Shown here in pieces: positions 27,185 through 38,145 of a stretch of DNA of 64,000 nucleotides. A program made the position numbers and the translations under genes. Each line of letters begins with the position of its first letter. The stretch's first letter is position 1. Origin of the DNA: Montifringilla adamsi (taxonomy: Eukaryota; Chordata; Aves; Passeriformes; Passeridae); contig JAGGNK010006448.1 in NCBI GenBank assembly GCA_017590115.1, positions 620,001 through 684,000 of the forward strand, written 5' to 3'. The notes below the pieces were generated by a model. That model saw only the letters and a list, made by a program, of their open reading frames with translations. It did not search any database and had not been told where the DNA came from.

Positions 27185-27950
27185 ATTTTCACAGATTTCA
27201 AAAGGCCTTTGGACAAAGTATCTCACCCAAAGCTTTTAACTAAATTAGGTGGCATGAGCAAATGCATTTGTTGCTTAGATAAATGACTGGTTAGGAGAGA
27301 GAAAACACAAATAGGAGTAAGTTGTCAGTCCTTGAAGTGGGGACAGGTCATCAATGCTGGTAAGCAGAGGCTTGTGCTGTAAAACATATTCATCACTGAC
27401 CTGGAAAGCAGGAGATTACTGAAAAGAGAAAGGCTGCTGACAATACTGTATTATTCAAGATAGTAAGTTTGAAAGATAACTGTGAGGAATTAAAAGAAGT
27501 CTGTGAGACTGAAGGACAAAAAAGTGGCAAATGAAATTCAGCGTAAATAATACAAGGCGATGTACATGGGAGAAAAACAATCCTAATTTCACATATAAAA
27601 TTATAGGCTCTGAACTAACCATTACCTCTCAAGAGTGGTATCTAGGGGTGTAAAAAACCATTTGCTGAAATACCAGTTTTATAATACCAATGTTCAGAAA
27701 AGCAAGTAAAATGCTTGGGGCAAGTAGGAGAAGGAGACATAACAAGACAGAAGCCACTATAATGCTGGTTTCTGACTTTGCCACACCTTGAATAATGCAA
27801 GCAGCTCTGATTCTAAAAAAAATATGCAATAGACTTGGAAACAGTCCAGAGAAGGCAGCAAAATACAGAGTAATTTCTGTAGAAGAAATGACTGAATAAA
27901 TTAGGAATTTTTAATCTAAAAATGTTAGAGGAAATATGATAGAGGTCTAT
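27185..27950 (+). mobile_element. Ancient CR1 LINE, reverse-transcriptase region
   Basis: This is an old, heavily mutated CR1 of the type that is abundant in turtles and other reptiles, not the bird-specific type. The frame at about 27194 reads DFKRPLDKVSHPKLL, equivalent to DFSKAFDKVSHKKLL of the reverse-transcriptase core. At about 27437 GCTGACAATACTGTATTATT matches the ADDT catalytic segment, with an Asn in place of the second Asp. Further on are TGGCAAATGAAATTCAGCGT, TTATAGGCTCTGAACTAACC, AATGCTTGGGGCAAGTAGG, and a final GGAAATATGATAGAGGTCTA. The match stops at 27950, where an LTR begins. Confidence 0.85.
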
Positions 27951-28461
27951 TGTAGCAGGCCCAGGGCCTGCAAGGACTCCTTGGCGGTCAGAAGCCTGAG
28001 CTAGGAAATGCCAAGTCACGATGACTCGGGCCTTAGGAGCCCCTCTCTTCCGCCTTTCGGACCCTGCTTATCTCCCTGTAAGCCTATAGGTCACTTTCCC
28101 CTGACCCTTTCTATTGGACAATTTCCAAAACCCCTGTAGGGTATAAAAACCCCTAATTCTGCATGGTTCGGCAGTAGAAGCTGTCACTGAGAACCTTCGT
28201 GGAAGACCCTAATAAAGAATCCTGCGGAACCTTATACAGCGCTTCTCCTCTCTCTCCCTGCCTCTGCTGCTATGGCACAAGCAAGAAAAAGAGCTGAAAT
28301 CACAGAGAGCTGATAATCACTAGGAGCTGAAATCACTATCGCTTGCTTGGCTGCCTGCAGCTGGGAACTGCTTGGGAGGTCGGACCTGTTCTGAGCCTCC
28401 ACTGAGTTCTCCTGGCCACAGCACCCCACCGGGCACAGCCCGGTTGGAAACTGCCGTGATA
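27951..28461 (+). mobile_element. Retroviral LTR inserted at the ancient CR1
   Basis: An LTR-like element starts sharply with TGTAGCAGGCCC after the CR1. Within it are an inverted repeat at 27955-27971 (GCAGGCC, CAG, GGCCTGC), a TATA box GTATAAAAAC at 28141-28150, and a polyadenylation signal AATAAA at 28211-28216 followed by a C/T-rich tract. The promoter-to-polyA spacing of about 70 bases fits a short R region. The right edge is uncertain. I place it at 28461 because GTCTAT (27945-27950) and GTCTGT (28462-28467) could be a 6-bp target-site duplication. A 13-base direct repeat (GAGCTGAAATCAC) lies at 28291-28303 and 28324-28336. No viral genes adjoin it. Confidence 0.75.
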
Positions 28462-29240
28462 GTCTGTGAAATCAGGAGTCAACATACCAGGATGGCAACA
28501 CATTTTCTCTGTGCACATTGGCCAAACCCTGGGCTTGAGACAGTCATGTCAAGGTTACAGTTTAGCTTTTCTAGGAAGGAATGTGATGAATATTTGTCTC
28601 TGTTCTGGGACATGTCTCTGTCTGGATGATAGTGGAACAGGGATTTTACTGAGTCTAGAGGACTCAGGCTAGGAACATTCTTCTCAGCGTAGCAGGAATA
28701 ATGTAATAAACCATGCTTTACATATATAGCTCTTAGAGGTGACAGGAGGAGCACATAGCAGCATTCTTCTTGCCATTGTAGTACTGTATCACAGAGGAAT
28801 CTCTGAAAGGCATTGAAGTGCAAGATTTTGATCAGGCTGTGTATGTCCTAGGCCTTGTTCCTTTCTTCCTTTTGATCAGAGGCGGGGCAGATGCAGGTGC
28901 CCTGGTAGGCACATCAGAGCACCAGAGCCCAAGTGCCTAGAGTCAAAGAGACTGTAGCATCAGCCGCCTGACAGGCCTCTGGGACTGCCAGGGCTTCTCT
29001 GGCTCCTGAGATGAGCATCACCACCAGCACCAACCTCCTGTGTGGCTTTCTGAGCCCCAAACCCAGCATGGAGGAAACAGAGGGAAGGCTTTATGACAAT
29101 GGAGTGGAACTGGCCTTATGCGAGGCTGCTCCTGGACCAAAATTATCTGTGTTAGTCCCAATTTGGCTTGAAACACACATGCTGCAGCAGTGTACAGCCT
29201 GGAGACAGCTGCTGCTGTCAAACATCTGACTGCAAAACTT
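28462..29240. other. GC-richer island of unknown origin
   Basis: This segment is clearly richer in G and C than the surrounding DNA, most of all at 28860-29230 (for example GGCGGGGCAGATGCAGGTGC). It carries several overlapping frames: 28479-28823 minus (114 codons), 29011-29229 plus and 29018-29278 minus. None shows a domain I recognise. It could be a decayed internal part of the neighbouring retroviral element, an unrelated old repeat, or unique sequence. I cannot decide between these. Confidence 0.4.
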
Positions 29241-32035
29241 TTCCAAAGTTTTTCTGAGTCTTTTCTCTTGCTTATCATGAAGAAGCATTATGGAGACAGC
29301 ATTTAGATGCACTTTTGCAGCAAAACTGCTAGAGATGGAGTCTGAATTATTAGTTTCACATTGGTTTTAAATAAATAGTCTAAAAATTAATATTCATTTA
29401 GTTGGGTTTTTTTTTTTTTTAAAGTCATGATCCTTCTTCCTGAAAAAATTTGATTTTTGTTTACTGCCTTTTTTTTCCCCACTGAATTTCTTCAGTTTCA
29501 TTCTCCTTTTCACCCTTTTCCAAAGGAGTGGAACTAGCATCATATATTAAATGCTTGTTCAGTATTTTAATGCATGAAATTTCAAGTTATTTTCACTTCA
29601 AATTATACAATCCAGAGTCTGAAAATAAATATATATTTTTATTTTCCTATATTTTTGTAGAATAGTCAAGTAATATTGCTGTTCTGCTCTGTGATGCTGC
29701 CTAACAAACATGAGGATGCACTAGAAGAGCAATTTAATGCTTTGTAGGATACAGTTTTACTTTCTTATTTCATGATTGGTGCTATAGAAAAATGGTTACT
29801 TGAGTCCTTTAGACCTTGAACAGCCTGACTCAAAAGAAATAGATGGGTATCAAACTTTACTAGTTGATTCAGATTACCATGGGTATTCCCAGCTCACATT
29901 TTTATTGCATATACATTTTTTCCTCTTGGGTGTTGGCAAGAAGTTCTACAAAACTACATAATACCAGTTCTGATTTATAAATAAACAGTCAGAGGTTTTG
30001 AAAACAGTTTTGTTTGTTTAAATATCTTCAGATAGAACTGTTGAAGGCATTTTTATTTGTGGGTTATATGCAGAAGAAATGTTTGAAGAATATAAATATG
30101 CATGTTGTTTTGGAGGGGCTTTGTCTGCTGCTTTTTTTAAATTACTATAGCAGCTAATAGCTGAATTTTTTTTTTTTTTTGTTTTTTTTTTTTGGTAGAC
30201 TTTGATGTAATTACATAGCTGAGCCTGTGCCCTGTCCTGCAGTGCAAATAGCAGCACGTCAAAAGCAAATGTCCTGCCAATTAATCTAAGCTATATTGAA
30301 CACAGGGAATTTGCTAACCCACAGGCAGCTGAGGTATAGTTTACTTGCTGTGACATCTGGTACCTGTTATTTAAACAAAAGGACATTTTGTGAATTTCTC
30401 ATGCTCAGAGAGCTCCGGTGGTGTAACCATTTCAGGTTTGAAAAATGAAAAATATATAAACAATACTGCAATTTCAGGTTTTTTTCACATACAAAATATT
30501 CTGAATGTGACTTTATTTTGGGTTTTAAAGAGAGAATAAATGGAAGTTTTTCATCATGAGCAGCAGCAGAGTGTCACATCCTGCAGCACTTTGCATCCAA
30601 ATTAAATTTCTAAAAGGAGGTTAGAGTACACTATGTGTAGCATTGAAGCAGGTTGATGATCTCTTCTTCAAGCACCAAAGAGGTGTTGGATAACTCTGCA
30701 TCTTAGATATGAAGCATTTAAATACTCTCACAATAAGAACAAAAAGGATAAGTGGGAGTATCAGGATATAAGCCATTTTGGTTTCATTATATGTCTTGAA
30801 CAAAATGTGGAAATTATATACTGGTGGTATATCTCAAACAGAGGAGGAAATACGGACAGTCTGTCATTGCCATCCATCCTGTGTGCCAAATGGAAAGGAA
30901 GGGCAGTGCAAGAAAATGGAATGAAATTAAAGGCATACACCTAGTACACTTATTGAACAGAAACATTCAAGGCAAAGAAAACCTTCATTCCGTTATTTCC
31001 TAGCTTTTGCATGCCTGAATTTGCATTCTCATTTTTACTAGTTTTTATACACAAAGTCATAAAGGTTATGAATTTGAAGTTATGTGTAATGTTTATGAAA
31101 GTCAAATCACTTTTGCTTTTAGTATTGGTATTATTAACCCTCTATTTTAAAACATCAACAGAAAATTACTCAAGTGGCACTTGCTGTGCTTTGCCTATAT
31201 GGATTCTAGAGACTGATGAAGTAAAAAATTATACATTCTCTTAAGAAACACACCCTTTATGATATCAGTCTGCAGACATTCAATGTCATTGTTTAAAAAT
31301 GTGCCACAAAGGTGGCAGCATTTTCTAAAACATGTCCCTTTCAATGGGACATTTCAGGAAACTCACAGTTGAGTTAAACTATGAAAAGATTGAGATTTCC
31401 TACAAGTAGTTAGTGGTGTAAAAAGCAATCCCTCTTTCACAGAAACAGAAATTAACAATACCCATGCATAATTATTTATATACAGGGTGACACAGACTGC
31501 TCATCTATGTGCGAAATCCACACATCTTGTAAATAGAAAAAAAAAAAAAAGCTGAGCAGCATGTATTCATGTAAATTATACAGGGGTAAACTACATAGTG
31601 ATCATACTTGAGATGCATGAACTCTATTGATTGCTGAATATGCTGATGTCTTCATCTAAAAAAAATAGGTATATTCAGACCACACTTTCCTACAGCATGA
31701 GTGTCAAAAATATAGAATGGAAACTGTTAGATTATTTCTATGACTTCACAAAGGGATTTAAGCAATTTGAATTTTAAAATCTCATTCAAATTATGTTGAA
31801 AAGAGAACTTTGACTCTAAAGTCTCTCTCCTGCTATCTGCTACACCAGTATGAATTCTGAGTGCAATTTACATATTACCCTAAGTTTAGTGAAATTATCT
31901 GCAATTCACAGAGTTAAAATCAGATTAGTATCTGACTTCTTTTCATTCTGAAATACTATTTTAATAATTTTAGATTAAAAAAGAAGTCTGATATCTAATG
32001 TTGATGAAATATGATGTAGTCATTGACCACCAGAA
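29241..32035. other. Unique AT-rich stretch with poly-T tracts
   Basis: No gene or mobile element is recognised. T runs occur at about 29407-29420 and 30167-30194 (interrupted by one G). Two small hairpins lie at 31302-31317 and 31332-31352. An A run is at about 31536-31549. Short frames such as 30018-30257 minus and 31011-31244 plus are composition artefacts. Confidence 0.5.
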
Positions 32036-33150
32036 AAAATGATGTTGGGTTGGAAGTTACCTTTAAATGTCTTCTAGTGCAACCCTTCCTGGAATGGACA
32101 GGGTCATCTTCAGCTAGGTAAGGATGCTCAGAGTGTCAACCAATCTGACCCTGAACTGGGCATCTACCACCTCTCTGGGAAACCTGTTCTAGTGTTTCAC
32201 CACTTTCACTGTAAAAAAATGTCTTCCTCATATCCACTCTAACTTGTCTAGTCTTGTAATTTAAAGCCATTACTCTTTATCCTATTACAACAGCCCCTTG
32301 TAAAAAGTATTGAAAGGCCTCAATAGAAGCCTTCTCCAAGCTAAACAGCCCCAGGTCTTACAGCCCACACTCATAAGAGAAGTTTTCTCTCACCCTGATC
32401 AATTTTGTGGCCTTCTCTGGACACTCTCCCACAAGCCACCCTTCTATTGGTGCAGCTCAGGACACATTTGGGCTGCACAAGCGTGTTGATGGCCTCATGT
32501 CCAGCCTTTCATCCATCAGCACCTCCAGTCCTCAGTAGGGCTGCTCTCGGTCTGCTCACCCCCCAGCCTGTGTTGATACCAGGGATTGCCCCGATCCAAG
32601 TGCAGCGCCTTGTGCTTGGCCTTGTTAAACCTCATGACATTCCCATGGGCCCACAGCTCAAGCTTCTCCAGGTCCCTCTGGATACCATCCTTTTCTTCAG
32701 GTGTGCCAACCACACTGCTCAGCTTGGTGTCATCTGCAAATTTCATGAGCGTGGACTTGTACCCTTCGTCTGCCACCAATGAAGATATGAAGCAGTACTG
32801 GTCCCAGTACAAACAACTGAGGGGCACCACTTGTCACTGATGCCCTTTAGGGCGTTCAGTTACTGACCACCACCCTCCGGATGGGAGCATCCAACTAATC
32901 CCCCATTCTCTGAACAGACAAGCCATCAAATCCGTATCTCTCTGATTTAGAGAGCAGGATGTTGTGGGGGACTGTGCGAGGTGAGGCTGACAGGTCAGTA
33001 GTTCTCAGTGACCTCCATTCTACCCTTTTTAAAGATGGGGTGGGGTGTCTCTCTTTTTCCAATCTCCAGGGACTTCACCTTAGTGATTGCAATTATTGTG
33101 CAGAGTGACTTGGCAACTACATCAGCCAATCCTCTGTGAATTTTGGGAAG
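32036..33150 (-). mobile_element. CR1 LINE, about 1.1 kb, longest uninterrupted copy
   Basis: This minus-strand CR1 covers part of the reverse-transcriptase domain through the 3' UTR. The minus frame at 32516-32830 reads FADDTKLSSVVGTPEE, the catalytic FADDT motif, then IQRDLEKLELWAHGNVMRFN. This matches CR1 ORF2 (FADDTKLGG...IQRDLDRLEKWADRNLMKFN). Toward the right, GGGGCACCACTTGTCACTGA is the complement of the 'SGVPQG' segment. The stretch at about 33000-33140 complements the segment before the core, including the 'PIFKKGKK' region. The 3' UTR lies at the left (GTTGGGTTGGAAGTTACC) but lacks clear terminal octamers. Stops and frameshifts make it inactive. Confidence 0.95.
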
Positions 33151-34879
33151 AGAAGGACAAATTACTCATTCAGTATATAGACATTACTAGAATGTATTTC
33201 TGATTTATTATATGCTTCTCTTTATTTTTTGCAGCTGTGGCAAATAATCTACATATTATTGGCATTTGTAAAGTGCTGTGACATAAGGTCTAAAATTTCC
33301 TGGGCTAGTTTTCTCTTCTTCTTAGGCTCTTATTTTTTTAAAACACATTTTATACACATTATGTACATAAACTGTATCTTTTATAAGAGGAAAGGAAACA
33401 CACCTGAGTTCTGAAGTAAATCAGATTATTTCTGTAACTTAATTATATATCTTGCTTTTACAAAAGTAGAGGGCTTTTCTTTTGTAAAAGCTCAATTTTT
33501 GTACGAGTTTTAGGGTTCAATCATCTTGAAAAATTTCAAAGAACCCTTTTGAAAATGTTACCGTAGCTAATGAATAAATAAATTCTTATTTCAATTTACA
33601 AATAACATATATTTATATTGAAGATTCCCAGAGGACGGTAATTTGAACATTCATTATAGACTTATTATTACTACAGAAGCTAAAACTTTTCTTAAGATTT
33701 AATGAATTAAAAATGTAGAAAATAAACAAAGTTTCATCAGCTCTATGTTACTCAGTGGTTGCCTCACTAAAAAAAATGTCTCCCTTTGGACAGAAACCCA
33801 CTAAAATTTATGTTAATTTATATTACATTTGAAAAATATTTTAATTATATGAAACTTAGGGCTGTTTAATAAAATGTATGCTACTCTACCTTTAAAAGGC
33901 ACTTTGAGTAGTATACTCAAATCACGTTACTGAAGAAATATTCTTAACTGGGAATTAACTTTTATTTTTTAAACCATGACTGAAGTATTTTCTCAAAGTA
34001 TATATTTTTAGGTATCGATCTAACATGCCTATTTGAATCAATCTAAGATGAGTATGGCATTTACTCTTTATTAAAACTATATATAATTTTAAAGTGTTTG
34101 GCAGGTGCAAATTTCTGGGTCTGTGCCATACATACCATATTTCTGCCACTTTGGAAACAAAGATGCAGAAAAGTCAAGGTGTGTGAGGGCACACACAGGA
34201 CTAAATTTTATTCAATCTTCTAATGCCATCTTGTGGGTAGATAAAGAACTGTCTGCTGCATGAAGGAATAAAGCAGAGTGCACAAATATCATGCATTTTG
34301 TGTAGCTGAGTTCCCACAGCAAAACCAGCTTCCGTAATGTTTTCAGGTTTTTTCTTCCTAACTCGGTTTTATAAACTATGCCCTCAGAATTTACAACAGC
34401 CTTAACTGGGCAGTAAACACTACTTTGAAGATACAGTGTTCCTGAGAATTGTTTTAATCATCATTTCTTTCTGTCCTCTGAAGCAAATGTAGGTCTCCTA
34501 GTCATGGTACATAGCAGGAATCTGTAAAAAGTAACCTTCAAGTTATATCTGGTACTGCAATTTTTATGCTTTATGACTGTATCCTTTACAAGACCTTCAA
34601 TTTCAGAGATTCAGCAAAATTCCATAATCAGCTATTTCCTATTTTGTTTTCCCTTATTTATCAGTAGGAAAACTTAAGAATAAGCTGCTGCCAAATCAAG
34701 TGTTTCGATGGTTAGCGCAGTCTCCTTATCAGTGACCATCTTTCTTCAGTTATTTCCTATTAAGCTCTCTTCCACATTATTTAGTGCTGCCCAAATTCAC
34801 AGCTAGAGGCCAAGGTGGCTGGAGGAGTAAAATGTGTAAACCTAGGTAATATTATCAAATTCAAACCCAGCAAAACAAA
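33151..34879. other. Unique AT-rich stretch
   Basis: No gene or repeat is recognised apart from one perfect 13-bp inverted repeat at 33454-33491. Frames at 33229-33414 and 33955-34149 are motif-free. Confidence 0.5.
33454..33491. repeat. Perfect 13-bp inverted repeat (hairpin)
   Basis: GCTTTTACAAAAG at 33454-33466 pairs without mismatch with CTTTTGTAAAAGC at 33479-33491, across a 12-base loop. Pairing does not extend beyond the 13 bases. The stem is AT-rich, so the structure may be a chance product of base composition. Confidence 0.75.
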
Positions 34880-34978
34880 CAAAACCCCTAACTATCCGAT
34901 CAAATAAACAAAAAAAAAGAAAAAAACAAAAAAAAACCAAAAAAAAATCAGGAAAACAAAACAAACCAACAAAATCCT
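34880..34978. repeat. A-rich low-complexity tract (CAAA-like)
   Basis: Runs of A broken by single C, G or CC form an irregular CAAA/CAAAA tract. Frames at 34892-35101 minus are low-complexity products of it (Phe-rich) and are not genes. Confidence 0.85.
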
Positions 34979-35516
34979 TCTAAACAAAAACCTACACTGG
35001 TAATTTTTAAAGAAACAGCAGTTTCTCATTAATGTACTGGTATTGTTTAAAGAACCGGCCTGGAATTTTGCTTGTTGTCTTTCTTGTTGAAGCTGTGCCA
35101 ATGTGTTGCCAGTAAGAACTGCAAGTTAGGACAAAAGAAAAAAAGGTCCAAGGCTAATTCCATAGCCTTGCTGACAATGGGCTTGTGTAACTGAAGGATC
35201 TTACGTTTCAATCTCTGTTTGTGTGGTTTCTCATGCATTCATCCACTCCATGTTAAATACACTTTTGAAATATGTTTGTAGAGCTCTGGAAGTTGTCCAG
35301 AAGTCTGAGCATACTTTTCACTGGGAATTTTCCAGACTGCCACATTACAGAATCAAATTCTGGATTTCTTGTACTCTCAATGACTTGATGGATCCTATAG
35401 TTTTGCCACACTATGGTAATGACACAATTTCAGTAGATGGGGATGAAAGATGTGGGTTTGGAAAGCCTTATGAAGAGCTGTGGGGGTACCAGTTGTCAGT
35501 TTCTCTGGGTCTGGAT
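34979..35516. other. Unique stretch left of the minus-strand LTR
   Basis: An open frame at 35223-35519 runs 98 codons and ends as it enters the LTR. It has mixed composition but no domain or motif I recognise, and no splice or promoter context supports it. Nothing else is seen. Confidence 0.45.
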
Positions 35517-35937
35517 TGAAGGCACTTGAGACAGTAGTTCATGTTCGGACTCAAGTGTTTATTATTTCTTATCAGTAAAACAGTCTCACTATTGTGAGTT
35601 TGGCACCTTTTCATTAGAAGGCACAAAATGGCTAACAATCTCTTGTTACAAGGTCTTTTAAGACTAAACTATCCAATTAAGAACTGACACCTAGATTATT
35701 TTCCCTTTTAACCCAATAAATGATCCCAAAGAGCCCGCAATGTGGACTTTACTGCCCAATTACAAAATGCCACCCAAACCCATGAAGAAGAAGGAAGAAG
35801 CGTGAAGAAGAAACCCAGGACAACACTCTGTGCCTCCCATCTTGCTTCCATCCACAACATACTAAAAATCCCAAAACATATATGTCTCACCAAGTGATAC
35901 ACCTACACTACTCTCTATAATCTATTTCACACTTTTG
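35517..35937 (-). mobile_element. Solo LTR, minus strand, about 420 bp
   Basis: This is an avian endogenous-retrovirus LTR in reverse orientation. Its 3' terminus is at the left (complement of TGAAGGCACTTGAGACAGTA). The complement of GGACTCAAGTGTTTATTATT (about 35548-35567) carries the polyadenylation signal AATAAA. The complement of ACCCAATAAATGATCCCAAA and of a GAAGAAGAAGGAAGAAG purine tract lies in the middle, and the likely 5' edge is near TATTTCACA (35923-35931). The 5-mer TGGAT flanks it at 35512-35516 and 35938-35942. On the right this leaves six extra bases beyond the natural TG/CA edge, so the duplication is tentative. No internal viral genes adjoin it. The frame at 35708-35902 is a by-product of the LTR. 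Confidence 0.75.
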
Positions 35938-38113
35938 TGGATTCTAGGCTATCTTGAAGTCTAGGAAACTTTTTCCATGAATGAGTGTCAAAGTCAGTGC
36001 TCCCCTAGTGGTCAGGGCACCCCAAAGCAGACAGAAATATTCCCGGTGCTGTGGGTTTCCACAAAGAGCAATGGTTTGAATTCAGCTTTTTTCACTTTCT
36101 GGGAAAGTGTTCCAGAAATATTTGTCAATCCTTTCACATCACATGAAAAAATGGCTATCATTCTTGGCTGTAACTTTAAATAAAAAATGCCTGTGGCTGC
36201 TGTTCTGTGTGCTAAATACAGCTGTCGACACACTTGTTACTCCCATTTGGACTGAAGCCATAAAATGGCATTTTTATGGTAAGGCTCTGAAGGTGAATGT
36301 TGCATGAGGTCATACGGATTCGTTTGAGGGTACTAAGCTGCTGTAAGAGTATCAGAAGACTATGAAAGAAAATAAATCCAACAGGCACAGTCAAAGCTTG
36401 CCATAGCTCAGTTTCTGGAGCTGCACTGGGCAAAAGTTTCTTACTCCACAAGAGATGCTAGAGTAAAACTACTACTGAAATAATGTGGACAATAAAAGAT
36501 TATGAGTGGAAGTATATTGCAGAGCTTAAATATTTCAGATGTGGGAACACATCTTTCTTGGTCATGCAGTAATGCACATGCCTGTTTGAGTGGAATAAAC
36601 ATTGATCTGAGACTGTGTTTTAATGGACAATTGTGATAAAATGATACTTTTGCATTTCCTAGCAACCAAAAAATGAATCTTGGTGACCTTACATAGGCTA
36701 TATTGTCTTGTGGAAGTATTGCCCTGAATTGTGTGTGAGCCTTATTTTGCAGTTAGGTATTATGCAGTTAGTGAGTAAGACAGCCAAGCAATGTGGATAA
36801 TCTAAGGCCCAATTCTCCAGGTCATTCCTTGCCTTCCTTCATTTAGAATCAAACACATGTATCTACACTCTCTCTTATGAGCTGCCCAGACTCAGAAACA
36901 GTAGCTTTGTGTTCAGACATTACTGGTCTCTCAGAAAAATGTATTCAGTAGCTCTATTTGTTTTTTGGAGTAAGTAACAAACATTCACACTGTGAACTGC
37001 AGAGTCACTGCCTTGAGCTAAACAACTTTGGCACTAGGATGAGAACATGATTATTTTAGCCTATTAATCTGGGCTTCACAAAAACCTTTGAAAGAAAGTC
37101 TTAGAAAAGAAATAACAGATACATGCCTCTGTTTGCATAGGTGTAATGAGCTGGACATAATCTGTAATAATTTATGCCAAATATTTAAAATTTAAGAGCC
37201 TAAAATTGTACAAATATCCTGAAAAGTGACATGCTCTGCCTGTTGCACTACTATGGAAAACCTTGACAAGTGATGCAAACTGTATCCCTTTACTTCCAGT
37301 GAACAACATGTCGATAGTGTACTAGGGGATGCCTGTGGCCATATTTCCAGAAGTCATCTACCTGTTTGCTTCTGCTCAGAAGCTGGTGATCTGCTATTTA
37401 TCTCTGTTGATCAGCAGTGTTTCTAGAGCCTTTAGATGCAGAAAGACCAAATTTAACTGGTACTTGTTTTGACATTTTGTGCCATGAATTTGCCAAACTT
37501 GAAGATAAATTAACTAGTTCAGCTCAATGTAGCATTCACATATATAGTAAAATTCATTAAAGCTCATTTTAGCCCACATGGATCTATATGAGTAAATTAA
37601 ACAATGTTAGGCCATGTTCTCTGGATCTGGAACCCAGTCACTTAAATTGTTGAATTATTGAAAAGGTGTTTGGCATGTCTTCAACTAGTACTAGTACTTT
37701 TGTCCCATATGATTTTTCTCTGTACATAGCACAGAATTCTTATTCTGCACAGGTTTTTCTTGTTCCTTGTAAAATAGGTGACTTTTTTGTCTAATTCCCC
37801 TGACATGCTATGTCCATTTTACATAGGCTACAACAATGAAACTTTGGGTACTACACCCAAGTATAGAGCCTGATGGAAAGGAACATGGAAAGGAAGGCAC
37901 CAGTGCTGATGAATGTAATCAAACAAATTACATGGTAAAATAAAGTAGCAAAATAAAGGGCTAAAATCTTAACTGTTAAAATGGTAATTTTCACAGTAAC
38001 AGGTAGTGCCTGATGAGCTGAAAATGAAACAGTAAATGTGAGTGGTTCTAAACTAGGTGTTATGTGGAGTGAAGTCACCCCTAATTTTACTTTTGCTGTG
38101 TTAAATGTGAGAT
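35938..38113. other. Unique non-coding stretch
   Basis: No gene or mobile element is recognised. Several overlapping frames at 35977-36665 on both strands have no domains. The 143-codon minus frame at 37851-38282 begins inside the next LTR and runs into AT-rich sequence, so it is a chance frame. Confidence 0.5.
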
Positions 38114-38145
38114 AAAATATATTTGGGTTAAAATATATTTGGGTT
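38114..38145. repeat. Tandem duplication, 16-bp unit
   Basis: AAAATATATTTGGGTT occurs twice in perfect tandem (38114-38129 and 38130-38145), directly against the left edge of the LTR. It is too long to be a normal retroviral target-site duplication and both copies are on the same side. Confidence 0.9.

Noticed and set aside
35223..35519. 98-codon open frame on the plus strand
   Set aside because: It has protein-like mixed composition but no known motif, and it terminates at an LTR edge. No promoter or exon structure supports it.
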